Assembly (NCBI GenBank): GCA_002551355.1 | Contig: NTHE01000017.1 | Coordinates: 1 to 64,000 of the forward strand | From: Streptomyces sp. man185 | GTDB taxonomy: Bacteria; Actinomycetota; Actinomycetes; Streptomycetales; Streptomycetaceae | Length of the DNA: 64,000 bases | Direction: 5' to 3' | Shown: positions 38,645 through 50,723 of the stretch, piece after piece | Position numbering within the stretch: position 1 is the stretch's first letter | Layout of the letters: every line of letters begins with the position of its first letter | Notes under the pieces: model-generated | What the model was told of the DNA's origin: nothing | The model's database searches: none | Seen by the model: only the letters and a program-made list of their open reading frames with translations | Position numbers and translations under genes: made by a program

Positions 38645-39610
38645 ATGAGCGCTCGCCCGAACCAAGAATCCGCTGCCCCGCAAGCGGAGACCACCTCCCC
38701 CCACCGGGCAGGCTTCGCCTGCTTCGTGGGCCGCCCCAACGCGGGCAAGTCCACCCTCACGAACGCTCTCGTCGGTCAGAAGGTGGCGATCACCTCCAAC
38801 CGCCCCCAGACCACCCGGCACACGGTGCGCGGCATCGTGCACCGTGACGACGCGCAGCTGATCCTGGTCGACACCCCCGGCCTCCACAAGCCGCGCACGC
38901 TGCTGGGCGAGCGGCTCAACGACGTCGTGCGGACCACCTGGGCCGAGGTCGACGTCATCGGCTTCTGCCTGCCCGCCGACCAGAAGCTCGGCCCCGGCGA
39001 CAAGTACATCGTCAAGGAGCTCGCGGGGATCAGGAAGACCCCCAAGATCGCCATCATCACCAAGACCGACCTGGTCGAGTCCAAGGCACTGGCCGAACAG
39101 CTCCTCGCCGTCGCCGCGCTCGCGGATGAGCTGGGCTTCGAGTGGGCCGAGATCGTGCCGGTCTCCGCCGTGAAGGACCAGCAGGTGAGCCTGCTCGCCG
39201 ACCTCATCGCCCCGCTGCTCCCCGAGAGTCCGCCGCTCTACCCCGAGGGCGATCTCACCGACGAGCCGGAGATGGTCATGGTCGCGGAGCTGATCCGCGA
39301 GGCGGCGCTGGAGGGCGTACGCGACGAACTGCCGCACTCCATCGCGGTCGTCGTCGAGGAGATGCTGCCCCGCGAGAACCGCCCGGCGGACAAGCCGCTG
39401 CTGGACATCCACGCCAACGTCTACATCGAGCGCCCCAGCCAGAAGGGCATCATCATCGGCCCGAAGGGCCAGCGGCTGAAGGACGTCGGCACCAAGTCCC
39501 GCAAGCACATCGAGGCGCTGCTCGGCACGCCGGTCTTCCTGGACCTGCACGTGAAGGTCGCCAAGGACTGGCAGCGCGATCCGAAGCAGCTGCGGAAGCT
39601 GGGCTTCTAG
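38645..39610 (+). CDS. era: GTPase Era
   Basis: 321 residues. G1 GRPNAGKST (29-), G3 DTPGLHKPRTLLGERLN, G4 TKTDLVE, and a C-terminal KH domain with IERPSQKGIIIGPKGQRLK. Era assists 30S maturation near the 16S rRNA 3' end. ATG at 38645 (MSARPN). Downstream of the phoH-ybeY-corC set, as is widespread. Confidence 0.97.
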   Translation: MSARPNQESAAPQAETTSPHRAGFACFVGRPNAGKSTLTNALVGQKVAITSNRPQTTRHTVRGIVHRDDAQLILVDTPGLHKPRTLLGERLNDVVRTTWAEVDVIGFCLPADQKLGPGDKYIVKELAGIRKTPKIAIITKTDLVESKALAEQLLAVAALADELGFEWAEIVPVSAVKDQQVSLLADLIAPLLPESPPLYPEGDLTDEPEMVMVAELIREAALEGVRDELPHSIAVVVEEMLPRENRPADKPLLDIHANVYIERPSQKGIIIGPKGQRLKDVGTKSRKHIEALLGTPVFLDLHVKVAKDWQRDPKQLRKLGF

Positions 39611-39635
39611 CTGCCGCAGGCCACCGCTGCCGATC

Positions 39636-39902
39636 TCACGCGCCCTCCTTCAGGACGCGTGAGATCAGCGTGCGCTGCGCCCCGGTCAGATCGGGGTCAG
39701 CGCAGTACACGGTGCGTCCGTCGACCGTGATCTCGTACCGGAATCCGTCCGACACTCCCGTCGGCGGGACGTCCCCGGCGGAGCCGAGCGCCTCCTCGGC
39801 GAGCGAGTGCCACTCGGCGGCGTCCGCCCGCCCCTCGGTGTCGACCTCATGGCGGCGGGCGATGCCGGCGAAGCCGCCGGTCCGGCTGACCTGAATACGC
39901 AT
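39636..39902 (-). CDS. emfourin-like inhibitor of M4 metalloprotease
   Basis: 88 residues beginning MRIQVSRTGGFAGIARRHEV, which matches the R-x-GGFAG start of the protealysin inhibitor emfourin family. Family members bind the active site cleft of M4 proteases and inhibit them. It follows the M4 protease gene on the same strand (69 bases), so the two are likely co-expressed. Confidence 0.8.
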   Translation of the reverse strand: MRIQVSRTGGFAGIARRHEVDTEGRADAAEWHSLAEEALGSAGDVPPTGVSDGFRYEITVDGRTVYCADPDLTGAQRTLISRVLKEGA

Positions 39903-39971
39903 GGGTCCTGTCTATCGGGGGCCGGACGGGCGCTCAACCCCGCCCGCCGGCCGGGCACTCGACGGTCCGGG

Positions 39972-41048
39972 TCATGCCCGGGTCGAGACGCCCACCTCCG
40001 ACCAGGCCTTGAGGACCGCCTCCCGCTCGTCCGCCTCACCGAAGCGGGCGCCCGCCGCCGCGACCGTCAGCCGGGCGAACTCCGCGAAGTCCGCGTTCGC
40101 CGTCAGCTCGCCGCCGGTCAGCACGTCGAACCAGATCTGCCCGGCGCGCTCCCAGGAGTTGCCGCCCAGCGCGGTGGCCAGCAGGTGGAACGCGCGGTTG
40201 GGGATGCCGGAGTTGAGGTGGACGCCGCCGTTGTCCTCCTCCGTCTCGATGTAGTCGTCCATGGAGCCCGGCTGCGGGTCCTTGCCGAGGACGTCGTCGT
40301 CGTACGCCGTGCCCGGGGCCTTCATCGAGCGCAGGGCGACCCCGCTCACCCGGGGCGCGAGCAGTCCGGCGCCGATCAGCCAGTCGGCCTGCTCCGCGCT
40401 CTGGCCCAGCGAGTACTGCTTGACCAGCGAGCCGATGACGTCGGACACCGACTCGTTGAGCGCGCCCGACTGGCCCTCGTAGCGCAGGTTGGCGGTGTAC
40501 TGCGTCAGGCCGTGGGCCAGCTCGTGGGCGATCACGTCGACCGCGACGGTGAAGTCGAGGAAGATCTCGCCGTCGCCGTCCCCGAAGACCATCTGCTCGC
40601 CGTCGAAGAACGCGTTGTTGTACTCCTGGCCGTAGTGGACGGAGCCGATCAGCGGCAGGCCCTTGCCGTCGATGGAGCTGCGCCCGTACGCCGAGAGCAG
40701 CAGCTCGAAGGTGGCGCCGAGGCCGGCGTACGCGCGGTTGACGCTGGCGTCGGATGTGGGCTTGTCGCCCTCGTCGCGGACCTGGCGGCCCGGCAGCGTG
40801 GTGCCCCTCTCGCAGTCGTACAGGGTGCGGTGGGGCTTGCTCGGGACCGCGCCTGCGGTGTGCCTGGTCGGCGTCGCGGCGAGTGCCGTCATCCGGCGGC
40901 GGTCGCGGCGCAGGGCGTCGGCCGCCAGGGTGCGGCGGGCCGGATCCGCGAGCCGGGGCTCGGCGGACCGGGACAGGTGATCGAGGACGTGGGGCGGAAC
41001 GATGGTGCAGAAGACGGGGTGGAGATCGCCGTCGGTTCGAAGGTGCAT
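39972..41048 (-). CDS. protealysin-like M4 family metalloprotease
   Basis: 358 residues, thermolysin-type. Zinc and catalytic residues are visible in AHELAHGLTQ (HExxH, 175-179) and GALNESVSDVIG (third ligand Glu199). The N-terminus MHLRTDGDLHPVFCTIVPPH carries the short PPL-like precursor seen in protealysin, and there is no signal peptide, so it is probably cytoplasmic or exported without the general secretory route. Start ATG at 41048; longer frame to 41123 exists. Pairs with the emfourin-type gene downstream. Confidence 0.88.
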   Translation of the reverse strand: MHLRTDGDLHPVFCTIVPPHVLDHLSRSAEPRLADPARRTLAADALRRDRRRMTALAATPTRHTAGAVPSKPHRTLYDCERGTTLPGRQVRDEGDKPTSDASVNRAYAGLGATFELLLSAYGRSSIDGKGLPLIGSVHYGQEYNNAFFDGEQMVFGDGDGEIFLDFTVAVDVIAHELAHGLTQYTANLRYEGQSGALNESVSDVIGSLVKQYSLGQSAEQADWLIGAGLLAPRVSGVALRSMKAPGTAYDDDVLGKDPQPGSMDDYIETEEDNGGVHLNSGIPNRAFHLLATALGGNSWERAGQIWFDVLTGGELTANADFAEFARLTVAAAGARFGEADEREAVLKAWSEVGVSTRA

Positions 41049-41205
41049 ACATCGACTGTGGCACTCCGTCACCGCGCTGTCACCGGTTGCGACGATGATT
41101 GACGAAATGGAGTGATGAGTCACTGTTTACCCGTCATCGATGCCCGGTCCCGCATACTGATACGGACCGACACCACGGGCCACACTCGGTTACGCTCGTC
41201 GCATC

Positions 41206-41234
41206 ATGCGTTTCGGGCTGCTTCTCCTTAGCTG

Positions 41235-41253
<19 letters not shown>
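41206..41253 (+). CDS. leuA leader peptide
   Basis: A 15-codon ORF (MRFGLLLLSCRGEGL) with four consecutive leucine codons and a fifth just before the stop. Such an ORF ahead of leuA is the hallmark of ribosome-mediated attenuation sensing charged leucyl-tRNA, described by comparative analysis for actinobacteria. It ends 84 bases before the leuA start, and a hairpin overlaps its 3' half. Confidence 0.85.
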
Positions 41254-43143
<1,890 letters not shown>

Positions 43144-43161
43144 CGCCCGAACGGCACTCCC

Positions 43162-43194
43162 GACCCCGATCGCCCGCTTTGGGCGGTCGGGGTT
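43162..43194 (+). terminator. leuA terminator hairpin
   Basis: GACCCCGATCGCCC (43162-43175) pairs with GGGCGGTCGGGGTT (from 43181) using G-U pairs around a short loop, 18 bases after the leuA stop. Confidence 0.82.
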
Positions 43195-43211
43195 CGGCCA
43201 TATCCGAGAGT

Positions 43212-43238
43212 TGTGACGTCCAAGAGGCTGACGTCACA
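43212..43238. promoter_or_regulatory. perfect 9-N9-9 inverted repeat ahead of the TerB-like gene
   Basis: TGTGACGTC-N9-GACGTCACA is a perfect dyad 69 bases upstream of the next start. The same spacing as CIRCE but a different sequence, so a separate dimeric regulator is implied. Regulator unknown. Confidence 0.6.
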
Positions 43239-43306
43239 TCACGCATGTGGCTAACATCACGTCCAACACACGGCAGTGTTGCCGGAGCGTTACGGAGGTG
43301 TGCGAC

Positions 43307-44011
43307 GTGCGATCAGTCAAAGGACAACGCGCTCTGAGGCCGGTCCTCTGCGGCGTTCGCACCGTCTGGGACGCCGTCGGCGACGGCGTCTTCTTCTGCC
43401 CCGGCTGCGGGGGAGACCGCAACTACCGCCGGCTCACCGGCCGCCGCCGCCTCACCGTCCTCGGCGTCCCGCTGGTCCGCCGGGGCGAGACCGAGCCCGT
43501 CGTCGAGTGCGCCGCCTGCCTCGCCCACCACGCCCCCGAGGCGCTGGACCACCCCACCACGACCCGGTTCTCCGCGATGCTCCGCGAGGCCGTCCACACC
43601 GTCACCCTGGCCGTCCTCGCCGCCGGGGGCACAACCTCCCGCACGGTCCTGGAGGCCGCCGTCGCCACCGTGCGCGACGCCGGGCTCGACGACTGCACCC
43701 AGGAGCAGCTGTTCACCGTCGTCGAGGTGCTGGCCGCCGACACCGGGCAGGGCTCCGGCACCGACCCGGCCGCCGAGGCCTGCGGCCCGACCCTCGCCAT
43801 CGAGCTGCACGAGGTGCTGGCCCCGCTCGCCCCGCACCTGGCCACCGCGGGCCGCGAGTCCGTCCTCCTCCAGGGCGCCCGGATCGCGCTGGCCGACGGG
43901 CCCTACTGCGCCGCCGAACGCCAGGTCCTGACCACGGTCGGCAGCGCCCTCCAGCTCCCCGCCGACGACACCGCCCGCCTGCTGGCAGCAGCCGCCCGTA
44001 CGCCCTCGTAG
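43307..44011 (+). CDS. zinc-ribbon and TerB-like domain protein
   Basis: 234 residues. The N-terminal part has a zinc ribbon (FFCPGCGGDRNYRRLTGRRR and ECAACLAHH, two CxxC pairs) with the TVLGVPLVRRGE strand of zinc-ribbon family proteins. The rest is helical and resembles TerB (AMLREAVHTVTLAVLAAGG, LADGPYCAAERQVLTTVG). TerB-type domains bind metal and signal at membranes in tellurite/stress systems, but no other ter genes are adjacent. GTG start with GGAGG eight bases upstream. Confidence 0.78.
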   Translation: MRSVKGQRALRPVLCGVRTVWDAVGDGVFFCPGCGGDRNYRRLTGRRRLTVLGVPLVRRGETEPVVECAACLAHHAPEALDHPTTTRFSAMLREAVHTVTLAVLAAGGTTSRTVLEAAVATVRDAGLDDCTQEQLFTVVEVLAADTGQGSGTDPAAEACGPTLAIELHEVLAPLAPHLATAGRESVLLQGARIALADGPYCAAERQVLTTVGSALQLPADDTARLLAAAARTPS

Positions 44012-44075
44012 CCCTCCTGGATTCGCAACGGCCCACGGGCCCCGCCGTCGCCCCCCGGTGGGCGACAATGGACCC

Positions 44076-44822
44076 ATGAGCTTGTTCCGGGACGACGGCA
44101 TCGTGCTGCGTACGCAGAAACTGGGCGAGGCCGACCGGATCATCACGATCCTCACCCGCGGCCACGGCCGGGTCCGTGCCGTCGCGCGGGGGGTGCGCCG
44201 CACCAAGTCCAAGTTCGGCGCCCGCCTGGAGCCCTTCTCCCACGTCGACGTGCAGTTCTTCGCCCGGGGCAGCGAGCTGGTCGGCCGCGGGCTGCCGCTC
44301 TGCACCCAGAGCGAGACGATCGCCCCGTACGGCGGCGGGATCGTCGCCGACTACGCCCGCTACACCGCGGGCACCGCGATGCTGGAGACCGCCGAGCGGT
44401 TCACCGACCACGAGGGCGAACCGGCCGTCCAGCAGTATCTGCTGCTGGTCGGCGGCCTGCGCACCCTCGCCCGGGGCGAGCACGCCCCCCACCTGATCCT
44501 GGACGCGTTCCTGCTGCGCTCGCTCGCGGTCAACGGGTACGCGCCCAGCTTCGAGGACTGCGCCAAGTGCGGAATGCCCGGTCCGAACCGGTTCTTCTCC
44601 GTCGCGGCGGGGGGCGTCATATGCGGTGACTGCCGGGTGCCCGGCAGCGTCGTACCCTCGGCACAGGCCCTCGAACTGCTCAGCGCACTGCTCAGCGGCG
44701 ACTGGGCGACGGCGGACGCGTGCGAGGCGCGTCATGTCAGGGAGGGGAGCGGGCTGGTGTCCGCCTATCTGCACTGGCATCTGGAGCGCGGCCTGCGCTC
44801 GCTGCGGTACGTCGAGAAGTGA
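44076..44822 (+). CDS. recO: DNA repair protein RecO
   Basis: 248 residues. N-terminal OB fold begins MSLFRDDGIVLRTQKLGEAD and continues ILTRGHGRVRAVARGVRR; the C-terminal helical domain carries a zinc-finger-like CAKCG ... CGDC pair. RecO loads RecA at gaps with RecR. Sits 5' of uppS as in many actinobacteria. Confidence 0.95.
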   Translation: MSLFRDDGIVLRTQKLGEADRIITILTRGHGRVRAVARGVRRTKSKFGARLEPFSHVDVQFFARGSELVGRGLPLCTQSETIAPYGGGIVADYARYTAGTAMLETAERFTDHEGEPAVQQYLLLVGGLRTLARGEHAPHLILDAFLLRSLAVNGYAPSFEDCAKCGMPGPNRFFSVAAGGVICGDCRVPGSVVPSAQALELLSALLSGDWATADACEARHVREGSGLVSAYLHWHLERGLRSLRYVEK

Positions 44823-44884
44823 CGCGGTGCGTCGGGCAGACGACGCGGTGCGTGGAGAAGTGACACAGGGAGACTGAGAAGCTC

Positions 44885-45700
44885 ATGGCAGTACGCGGGA
44901 TCCTCGGCGGCCGTAACCGGCGCACGTACAAGACCCCCGAGCCGCACCCCTCGGGCGCGACGCCGCCGAAGATCCCCGGCGAGCTGGTGCCCCAGCACGT
45001 CGCCGTCGTGATGGACGGCAACGGCCGCTGGGCCAAGGAGCGGGGCCTGCCCCGCACCGAGGGCCACAAGGTCGGTGAGGGCGTCGTCATGGACGTGCTC
45101 AAGGGCTGTATCGAGATGGGCGTGAAGAACCTCTCCCTCTACGCCTTCTCCACCGAGAACTGGAAGCGCTCCCCGGACGAGGTGAAGTTCCTGATGAACT
45201 TCAACCGCGACGTGATCCGCCGCCGCCGCGACGAGATGGACGAGCTCGGCATCCGCATCCGCTGGGTGGGCCGGATGCCCAAGCTGTGGAAGTCCGTCGT
45301 CCAGGAGCTCCAGGTCGCCCAGGAGCAGACCAAGGACAACGACAAGATGACGCTGTACTTCTGCGTCAACTACGGCGGGCGTGCCGAGATCGCGGACGCC
45401 GCGCAGCGCATCGCCCGGGACGTGGCGGCCGGGAAGCTCGACCCGTCCAAGGTGAACGAGAAGACCTTCGCGAAGTACACGTACTACCCGGACATGCCGG
45501 ACGTGGACCTCTTCGTGCGCCCCAGCGGCGAGCAGCGCACCTCGAACTACCTGATCTGGCAGAGCGCGTACGCCGAGATGGTCTTCCAGGACGTTCTGTG
45601 GCCGGATTTCGACCGTCGGGACCTGTGGCGGGCCTGTCTGGAGTACGCCCAGCGCGACCGCCGCTTCGGGGGCGCGCAGGAGGCGGAAGCCGCCAAGTGA
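44885..45700 (+). CDS. uppS: isoprenyl transferase (undecaprenyl/decaprenyl diphosphate synthase type)
   Basis: 271 residues. cis-prenyltransferase signatures: [22 protein letters not shown] near residue 41, [24 protein letters not shown], and the [20 protein letters not shown] region. Makes the polyprenyl diphosphate carrier for peptidoglycan. The preceding 60 bases contain a short GACGCGGTGCGT duplication. Confidence 0.95.
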   Translation: MAVRGILGGRNRRTYKTPEPHPSGATPPKIPGELVPQHVAVVMDGNGRWAKERGLPRTEGHKVGEGVVMDVLKGCIEMGVKNLSLYAFSTENWKRSPDEVKFLMNFNRDVIRRRRDEMDELGIRIRWVGRMPKLWKSVVQELQVAQEQTKDNDKMTLYFCVNYGGRAEIADAAQRIARDVAAGKLDPSKVNEKTFAKYTYYPDMPDVDLFVRPSGEQRTSNYLIWQSAYAEMVFQDVLWPDFDRRDLWRACLEYAQRDRRFGGAQEAEAAK

Positions 45701-45702
45701 GC

Positions 45703-45752
45703 ACGGAGAAGGGGCGGACCCGGTAGGCGTACCGGGTCCGCCCCTTCTCCGT
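45703..45752. terminator. bidirectional terminator between uppS and zur
   Basis: A perfect 23-bp stem (45703-45725 with 45730-45752) and GGCG loop between the convergent stops. It can serve both transcripts. Confidence 0.95.
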
Positions 45753-45759
45753 AGGTCTG

Positions 45760-46194
45760 TTACGCCTTCTTCTCGGCGCACTCCACGCAGGTGCCGAAGA
45801 TCTCGACGGTGTGCGCGACGTTCACATAGCCGTGCTGGGCGGCGATCATCTCGGCCCACTGCTCGACGGCCGGCCCCTCGACCTCCACGGCCTTGCCGCA
45901 GAGCCGGCAGACCAGGTGGTGGTGGTGGTCGCCGGTCGAGCACCGCCGGTAGACGGCCTCGCCCTCGGTGGTGCGCAGGACGTCGACCTCACCGGCGTCG
46001 GCGAGGGACTGCAGGGTCCGGTAGACCGTCGTGAGGCCCACGGAGTCGCCGCGGTGTTTGAGGACGTCGTGCAGCTCCTGGGCGCTGCGGAACTCGTCGA
46101 CCTCGTCGAGCGCCGCCGCCACCGCCGCCCGCTGCCGGGTGGACCGGCCGCGTACCGGCGCTGCGTTCGTGCCACTGATCGGCGCCGTGGCCAC
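45760..46194 (-). CDS. zur: zinc uptake regulator Zur (Fur family)
   Basis: 144 residues. N-terminal winged helix (TTVYRTLQSLADAGEVDVL), HHHHLVCRLCGK (Cys96, Cys99) and a C-terminal TCVECAEKKA (Cys136, Cys139), forming the structural zinc site. GTG at 46192-46194 has GAGGAGG upstream; the longer open frame lacks coding character. It is the last gene after znuA-znuC-znuB on the same strand and is expected to repress them when zinc is plentiful. Confidence 0.93.
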   Translation of the reverse strand: MATAPISGTNAAPVRGRSTRQRAAVAAALDEVDEFRSAQELHDVLKHRGDSVGLTTVYRTLQSLADAGEVDVLRTTEGEAVYRRCSTGDHHHHLVCRLCGKAVEVEGPAVEQWAEMIAAQHGYVNVAHTVEIFGTCVECAEKKA

Positions 46195-46298
46195 AGGTGC
46201 CTCCTCGTGTCGCCCGTACATGTGTCGGGCCATTGTGCCAGCCCGGCCGGGCGCCTCCGGCGAACACGTACGGTGCGACGCCGTCACACGCACAGCTG

Positions 46299-47198
46299 TC
46301 ACACCCGCACGTCGTCCCGGCCCCGGCGGGCTGCCGGTACTTCCAGGGTGCACTCGGCCCCCTTCACCTCGCTCGCCCGGGCCCGGCGTCGCGCGAGCGG
46401 AGCGGCGAGCGCGGTCAGCGCGACGAACACCGCGATGGCCAGCAGCACGATCGTCGCGCCGGGCGGGACGTCCTGGTAGTACGAGGTCACGGTGCCGGTG
46501 AGGGTCACGGCCGTGCCGATCACCACGGACAGCACGAAGGTGACCCTGAAGGACTTGGTGATCTGCTGGGCGGCCGCCACCGGCACCACCATCAGCGCGC
46601 TGACCAGCAGCAGGCCGACGACCCGCATCGCCACGGTCACGGTCACCGCGGCGGTCACCGCGACCAGCAGGTTCAGCACCCGTACCGGAAGGCCGGAGAC
46701 CCGGGCGAACTCCTCGTCCTGGCTGACCGCGAACAACTGCCGCCGCAGCCCCACCGTGACCAGCACCACGAAGGCCGCCAGGACACAGATCGCGACGACG
46801 TCGGATTCGGAGACCGTGGCGAGCGAGCCGAAGAGGTACGAGGTCAGATTGGCGTTGGAGCCGGTCTCGGACAGGTTGATCAGCATGACGCCGCCCGCCA
46901 TGCCGCCGTAGAACAGCATCGCCAGGGCGAGGTCGCCGCGCGTGTGCCCGTACCAGCGGATCAGCTCCATGACGACCGCACCGGCCACCGCGACGGCCGT
47001 GGCCATCCAGACGGGGCTGGTGGAGAGCAGGAAGCCGAGGCCGACGCCGGTCATCGCGATGTGCCCGATGCCGTCGCCCATCAGGGCCTGTCGGCGCTGC
47101 ACCAGGTAGATGCCGATGGCGGGCGCGGTGATGCCGACCAGCACGGCCGCGATGAGCGCCCGCTGCATGAAGGGAGGGTTCAGGAATTCGAGGAGCAT
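46299..47198 (-). CDS. znuB: zinc ABC transporter permease
   Basis: 299 residues, ABC-3 family permease with eight to nine hydrophobic segments, including MQRALIAAVLVGITAPAIGI, MGDGIGHIAMTGVGLGFLL and MRVVGLLLVSALMVVPVAAA. Imports zinc with ZnuA and ZnuC. The ATG shares one base with the znuC stop. Confidence 0.93.
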   Translation of the reverse strand: MLLEFLNPPFMQRALIAAVLVGITAPAIGIYLVQRRQALMGDGIGHIAMTGVGLGFLLSTSPVWMATAVAVAGAVVMELIRWYGHTRGDLALAMLFYGGMAGGVMLINLSETGSNANLTSYLFGSLATVSESDVVAICVLAAFVVLVTVGLRRQLFAVSQDEEFARVSGLPVRVLNLLVAVTAAVTVTVAMRVVGLLLVSALMVVPVAAAQQITKSFRVTFVLSVVIGTAVTLTGTVTSYYQDVPPGATIVLLAIAVFVALTALAAPLARRRARASEVKGAECTLEVPAARRGRDDVRV

Positions 47199-48016
47199 CA
47201 GGTCAGCAGTCCCGTCCGGACGGGCTCGGCGGCCGCGTGGGGGTGTACGTGGTCGTGGCCGGGCAGGGCGTGCTGGCCGAGCGCCTCGGGCGGCGGCCCG
47301 TCGTGCGTGACGCAGCCGTCGCGCAGGACGACGGCCCGGTCGATCAGCGGCTCCAGCGGGCCCAGCTCGTGCAGCACCAGCAGCACGGAGGTGCCCAGTG
47401 CCACCTGCTCGCGCAGGGTCGAGGCCAGGATCTCCTGGCTGGCCAGGTCCACCCCGGCCATCGGCTCGTCCATGATCAGCAGCTCCGGCTCGGAGGCCAG
47501 GGCGCGGGCGATCAGGACCCGCTGGTGCTGGCCGCCCGACAGCGCGCTCACGGAGTCCTTGGCACGGTCGGCCAGGCCCACCAGCTCGATCGCGCGGTCC
47601 ACGGCCGCCCGGTCCGCCTTCCCGGGCCACCGCAGCCCCGTACGGGACAGCCGGCCGGAGGCGACGACCTCGCGGATCGTGGCGGGCACGCCGCCGGCGG
47701 CCGTGGTGCGCTGCGGGACGTACCCGATCCGGCCCCACCGGCGGAAGCGGCGCAGCTCGGTGCCGAACAGCTCGACGCTGCCGCCGGTCAGCGGGACCTG
47801 GCCGATGACCGACCGTACGGCGGTGGACTTGCCGGAACCGTTGGCGCCGAGCAGCGCGACGACCTCGCCGCGGTGCACGGCGAGGTCCACGCCGCGCAGC
47901 ACGGGGCGCGCGCCGAGGGTGGCCGTGGCGCCGCGCAGGGCGATGACGGGCTCCTGGGCGGGTTCGCGGGTGGTGCTCTCACGCTCCGGCACGAGCGCCT
48001 CCGATCCGAACGTCAC
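47198..48016 (-). CDS. znuC: zinc ABC transporter ATP-binding protein
   Basis: 272 residues. Walker A GANGSGKST (57-65), ABC signature LSGGQHQR, Walker B LLIMDEPMAGVD and H-loop LVLHELG. The C-terminal tail has a His-rich stretch (HDHVHPHAAA). GTG start without an obvious Shine-Dalgarno sequence, 12 bases after znuA, so translation may be coupled. Confidence 0.94.
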   Translation of the reverse strand: MTFGSEALVPERESTTREPAQEPVIALRGATATLGARPVLRGVDLAVHRGEVVALLGANGSGKSTAVRSVIGQVPLTGGSVELFGTELRRFRRWGRIGYVPQRTTAAGGVPATIREVVASGRLSRTGLRWPGKADRAAVDRAIELVGLADRAKDSVSALSGGQHQRVLIARALASEPELLIMDEPMAGVDLASQEILASTLREQVALGTSVLLVLHELGPLEPLIDRAVVLRDGCVTHDGPPPEALGQHALPGHDHVHPHAAAEPVRTGLLT

Positions 48017-48028
48017 GGGTGGTGCGGG

Positions 48029-49057
48029 TCACTTCGCGCCGAGTGCCTTCTGCAGCGCGGCGAGGTTGGACTCCATGACCTCGATGTAGTCAGCGCCCTG
48101 GGACTTGTCCGTGATTCCCTCCAGCGGGTCCAGGACGCCGGTCTTGAGGCCGGTGTCCTTCGCGAGGGTCTTCGCGGTCCGGTCGCTGGCGAGCGTCTCG
48201 AAGAAGACCGTGGTGGCCTTCTCCTTCTCCGCGATGGTGTGGATCTCCTGGATGCGTGCGGGGCTCGGCTCGGCCTCGGGGTCGATGCCCGCGATGCCCT
48301 GCTGGGTGAGCCCGTAGCGCTCGGCGAGGTAGCCGAAGGCGGAGTGGGTGGTGATGAAGGTCTTGGTGGCGGGGTTCTTCAGCCCGGTCTCGTACGCCGT
48401 GTTCAGCTCGCCCAGCTCGGCGACGAGGGCGTCGGTGTTCTTCTTGTAGTCGGCGGCGTGGTCGGGGTCGGCCTTCTCCAGCGACTTTCCGACACCCTTG
48501 GCGACCTCGGCGTACTTCACCGGGTCCAGCCAGATGTGCGGGTCCGCGCCGCCCTCCTCGCCGTGGTTGTGGCCGTCGCCCTCGGAGTGCTCCTCGTGGG
48601 CTTCCTCGCCCTCGTGGCCGTGCTCGTCCGCGTGCTCTTCGCCCTCGTGCCCGTGGTCGTGGCCGCTGACCTCGGAGCCGTGGTTCTCCAGCGTGGTGAG
48701 GGTCGCGGCGTCGACGGTGTTCTGCACACCGGACTGCAGAATCGCATCGTCCACGGCGGGCTGGATGCCCTTGAGGTACAGCACGTAGCCGGACTCGCTG
48801 ATGGAGCCGATCTGGCGCGGGGTGAGCTCCAGGTCGTGCGGCTCGACGCCCGGCTTGGTGAGGCTGGTGACGGCGACGTGCTCGCCGCCGATCTTCTCGG
48901 CCAGGAACTGCATCGGGTAGAACGACGCCGTCACCTTCAGCTTGTCGCCGTTGCTCCCGTCCGCCGCGTCGGAGGTGGAGCAGGCGGAGAGAGCGGTCAG
49001 ACCGAGGGCGACTGCTCCGGCGACGGCGGTGGTGGGTATCAGGCGGCGTACGTTCAT
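48029..49057 (-). CDS. znuA: zinc ABC transporter substrate-binding lipoprotein
   Basis: 342 residues. Signal peptide with lipobox LSAC (Cys26). Cluster A-I type receptor: VEPHDLELTPRQI, a His/Asp/Glu-rich loop at about 130-165 (HDHGHEGEEH), PHIWLDPVKYAEVA, and HSAFGYLAERYGL. The His loop is typical of zinc ZnuA. ATG 49057 (MNVRRLIP) versus ATG 49066 is uncertain; the first Zur-like site overlaps this region. Confidence 0.93.
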   Translation of the reverse strand: MNVRRLIPTTAVAGAVALGLTALSACSTSDAADGSNGDKLKVTASFYPMQFLAEKIGGEHVAVTSLTKPGVEPHDLELTPRQIGSISESGYVLYLKGIQPAVDDAILQSGVQNTVDAATLTTLENHGSEVSGHDHGHEGEEHADEHGHEGEEAHEEHSEGDGHNHGEEGGADPHIWLDPVKYAEVAKGVGKSLEKADPDHAADYKKNTDALVAELGELNTAYETGLKNPATKTFITTHSAFGYLAERYGLTQQGIAGIDPEAEPSPARIQEIHTIAEKEKATTVFFETLASDRTAKTLAKDTGLKTGVLDPLEGITDKSQGADYIEVMESNLAALQKALGAK

Positions 49058-49093
49058 GACAGTCATTTTCAACAAAAGTGGAAACGATTGTCA
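49057..49093. promoter_or_regulatory. two Zur-box-like sites at the znuA promoter
   Basis: TGACAGTCATTTTCA (49057-49071) and TGGAAACGATTGTCA (49079-49093) each match 12 of 15 positions of the TGAAAATGATTTTCA-type Zur box. They are spaced 22 bases apart and lie at or just before the znuA start, consistent with repression by Zur at high zinc. Confidence 0.75.
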
Positions 49094-49235
49094 ACAAGGC
49101 GTATGAGATGCCCGGAAGATCACGAGGTGTAGGCGCACGGTCTTCTCCGTGCCCCTACCGATTTGATCCAGGGGGTGCACGCGCCGGTAACCTGAGTCAT
49201 TCGCCGTTCGTCGTCGTCGTAATGAAGAGAGCACC

Positions 49236-50618
<1,383 letters not shown>

Positions 50619-50648
50619 CACCTTCTGACGCTGCCGTACGCGCGTGAG

Positions 50649-50678
50649 GCCCCCGGTTCCGGGTACGGAACCGGGGGC
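50649..50678 (+). terminator. glyS terminator hairpin
   Basis: GCCCCCGGTTCCG (50649-50661) pairs with CGGAACCGGGGGC (50666-50678) around GGTA, 30 bases beyond the glyS stop. Confidence 0.9.
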
Positions 50679-50723
50679 TTCGTCGTCCACCGGAGCCCAC
50701 GCCGCCGCTCCGGGAGGTCAGTC

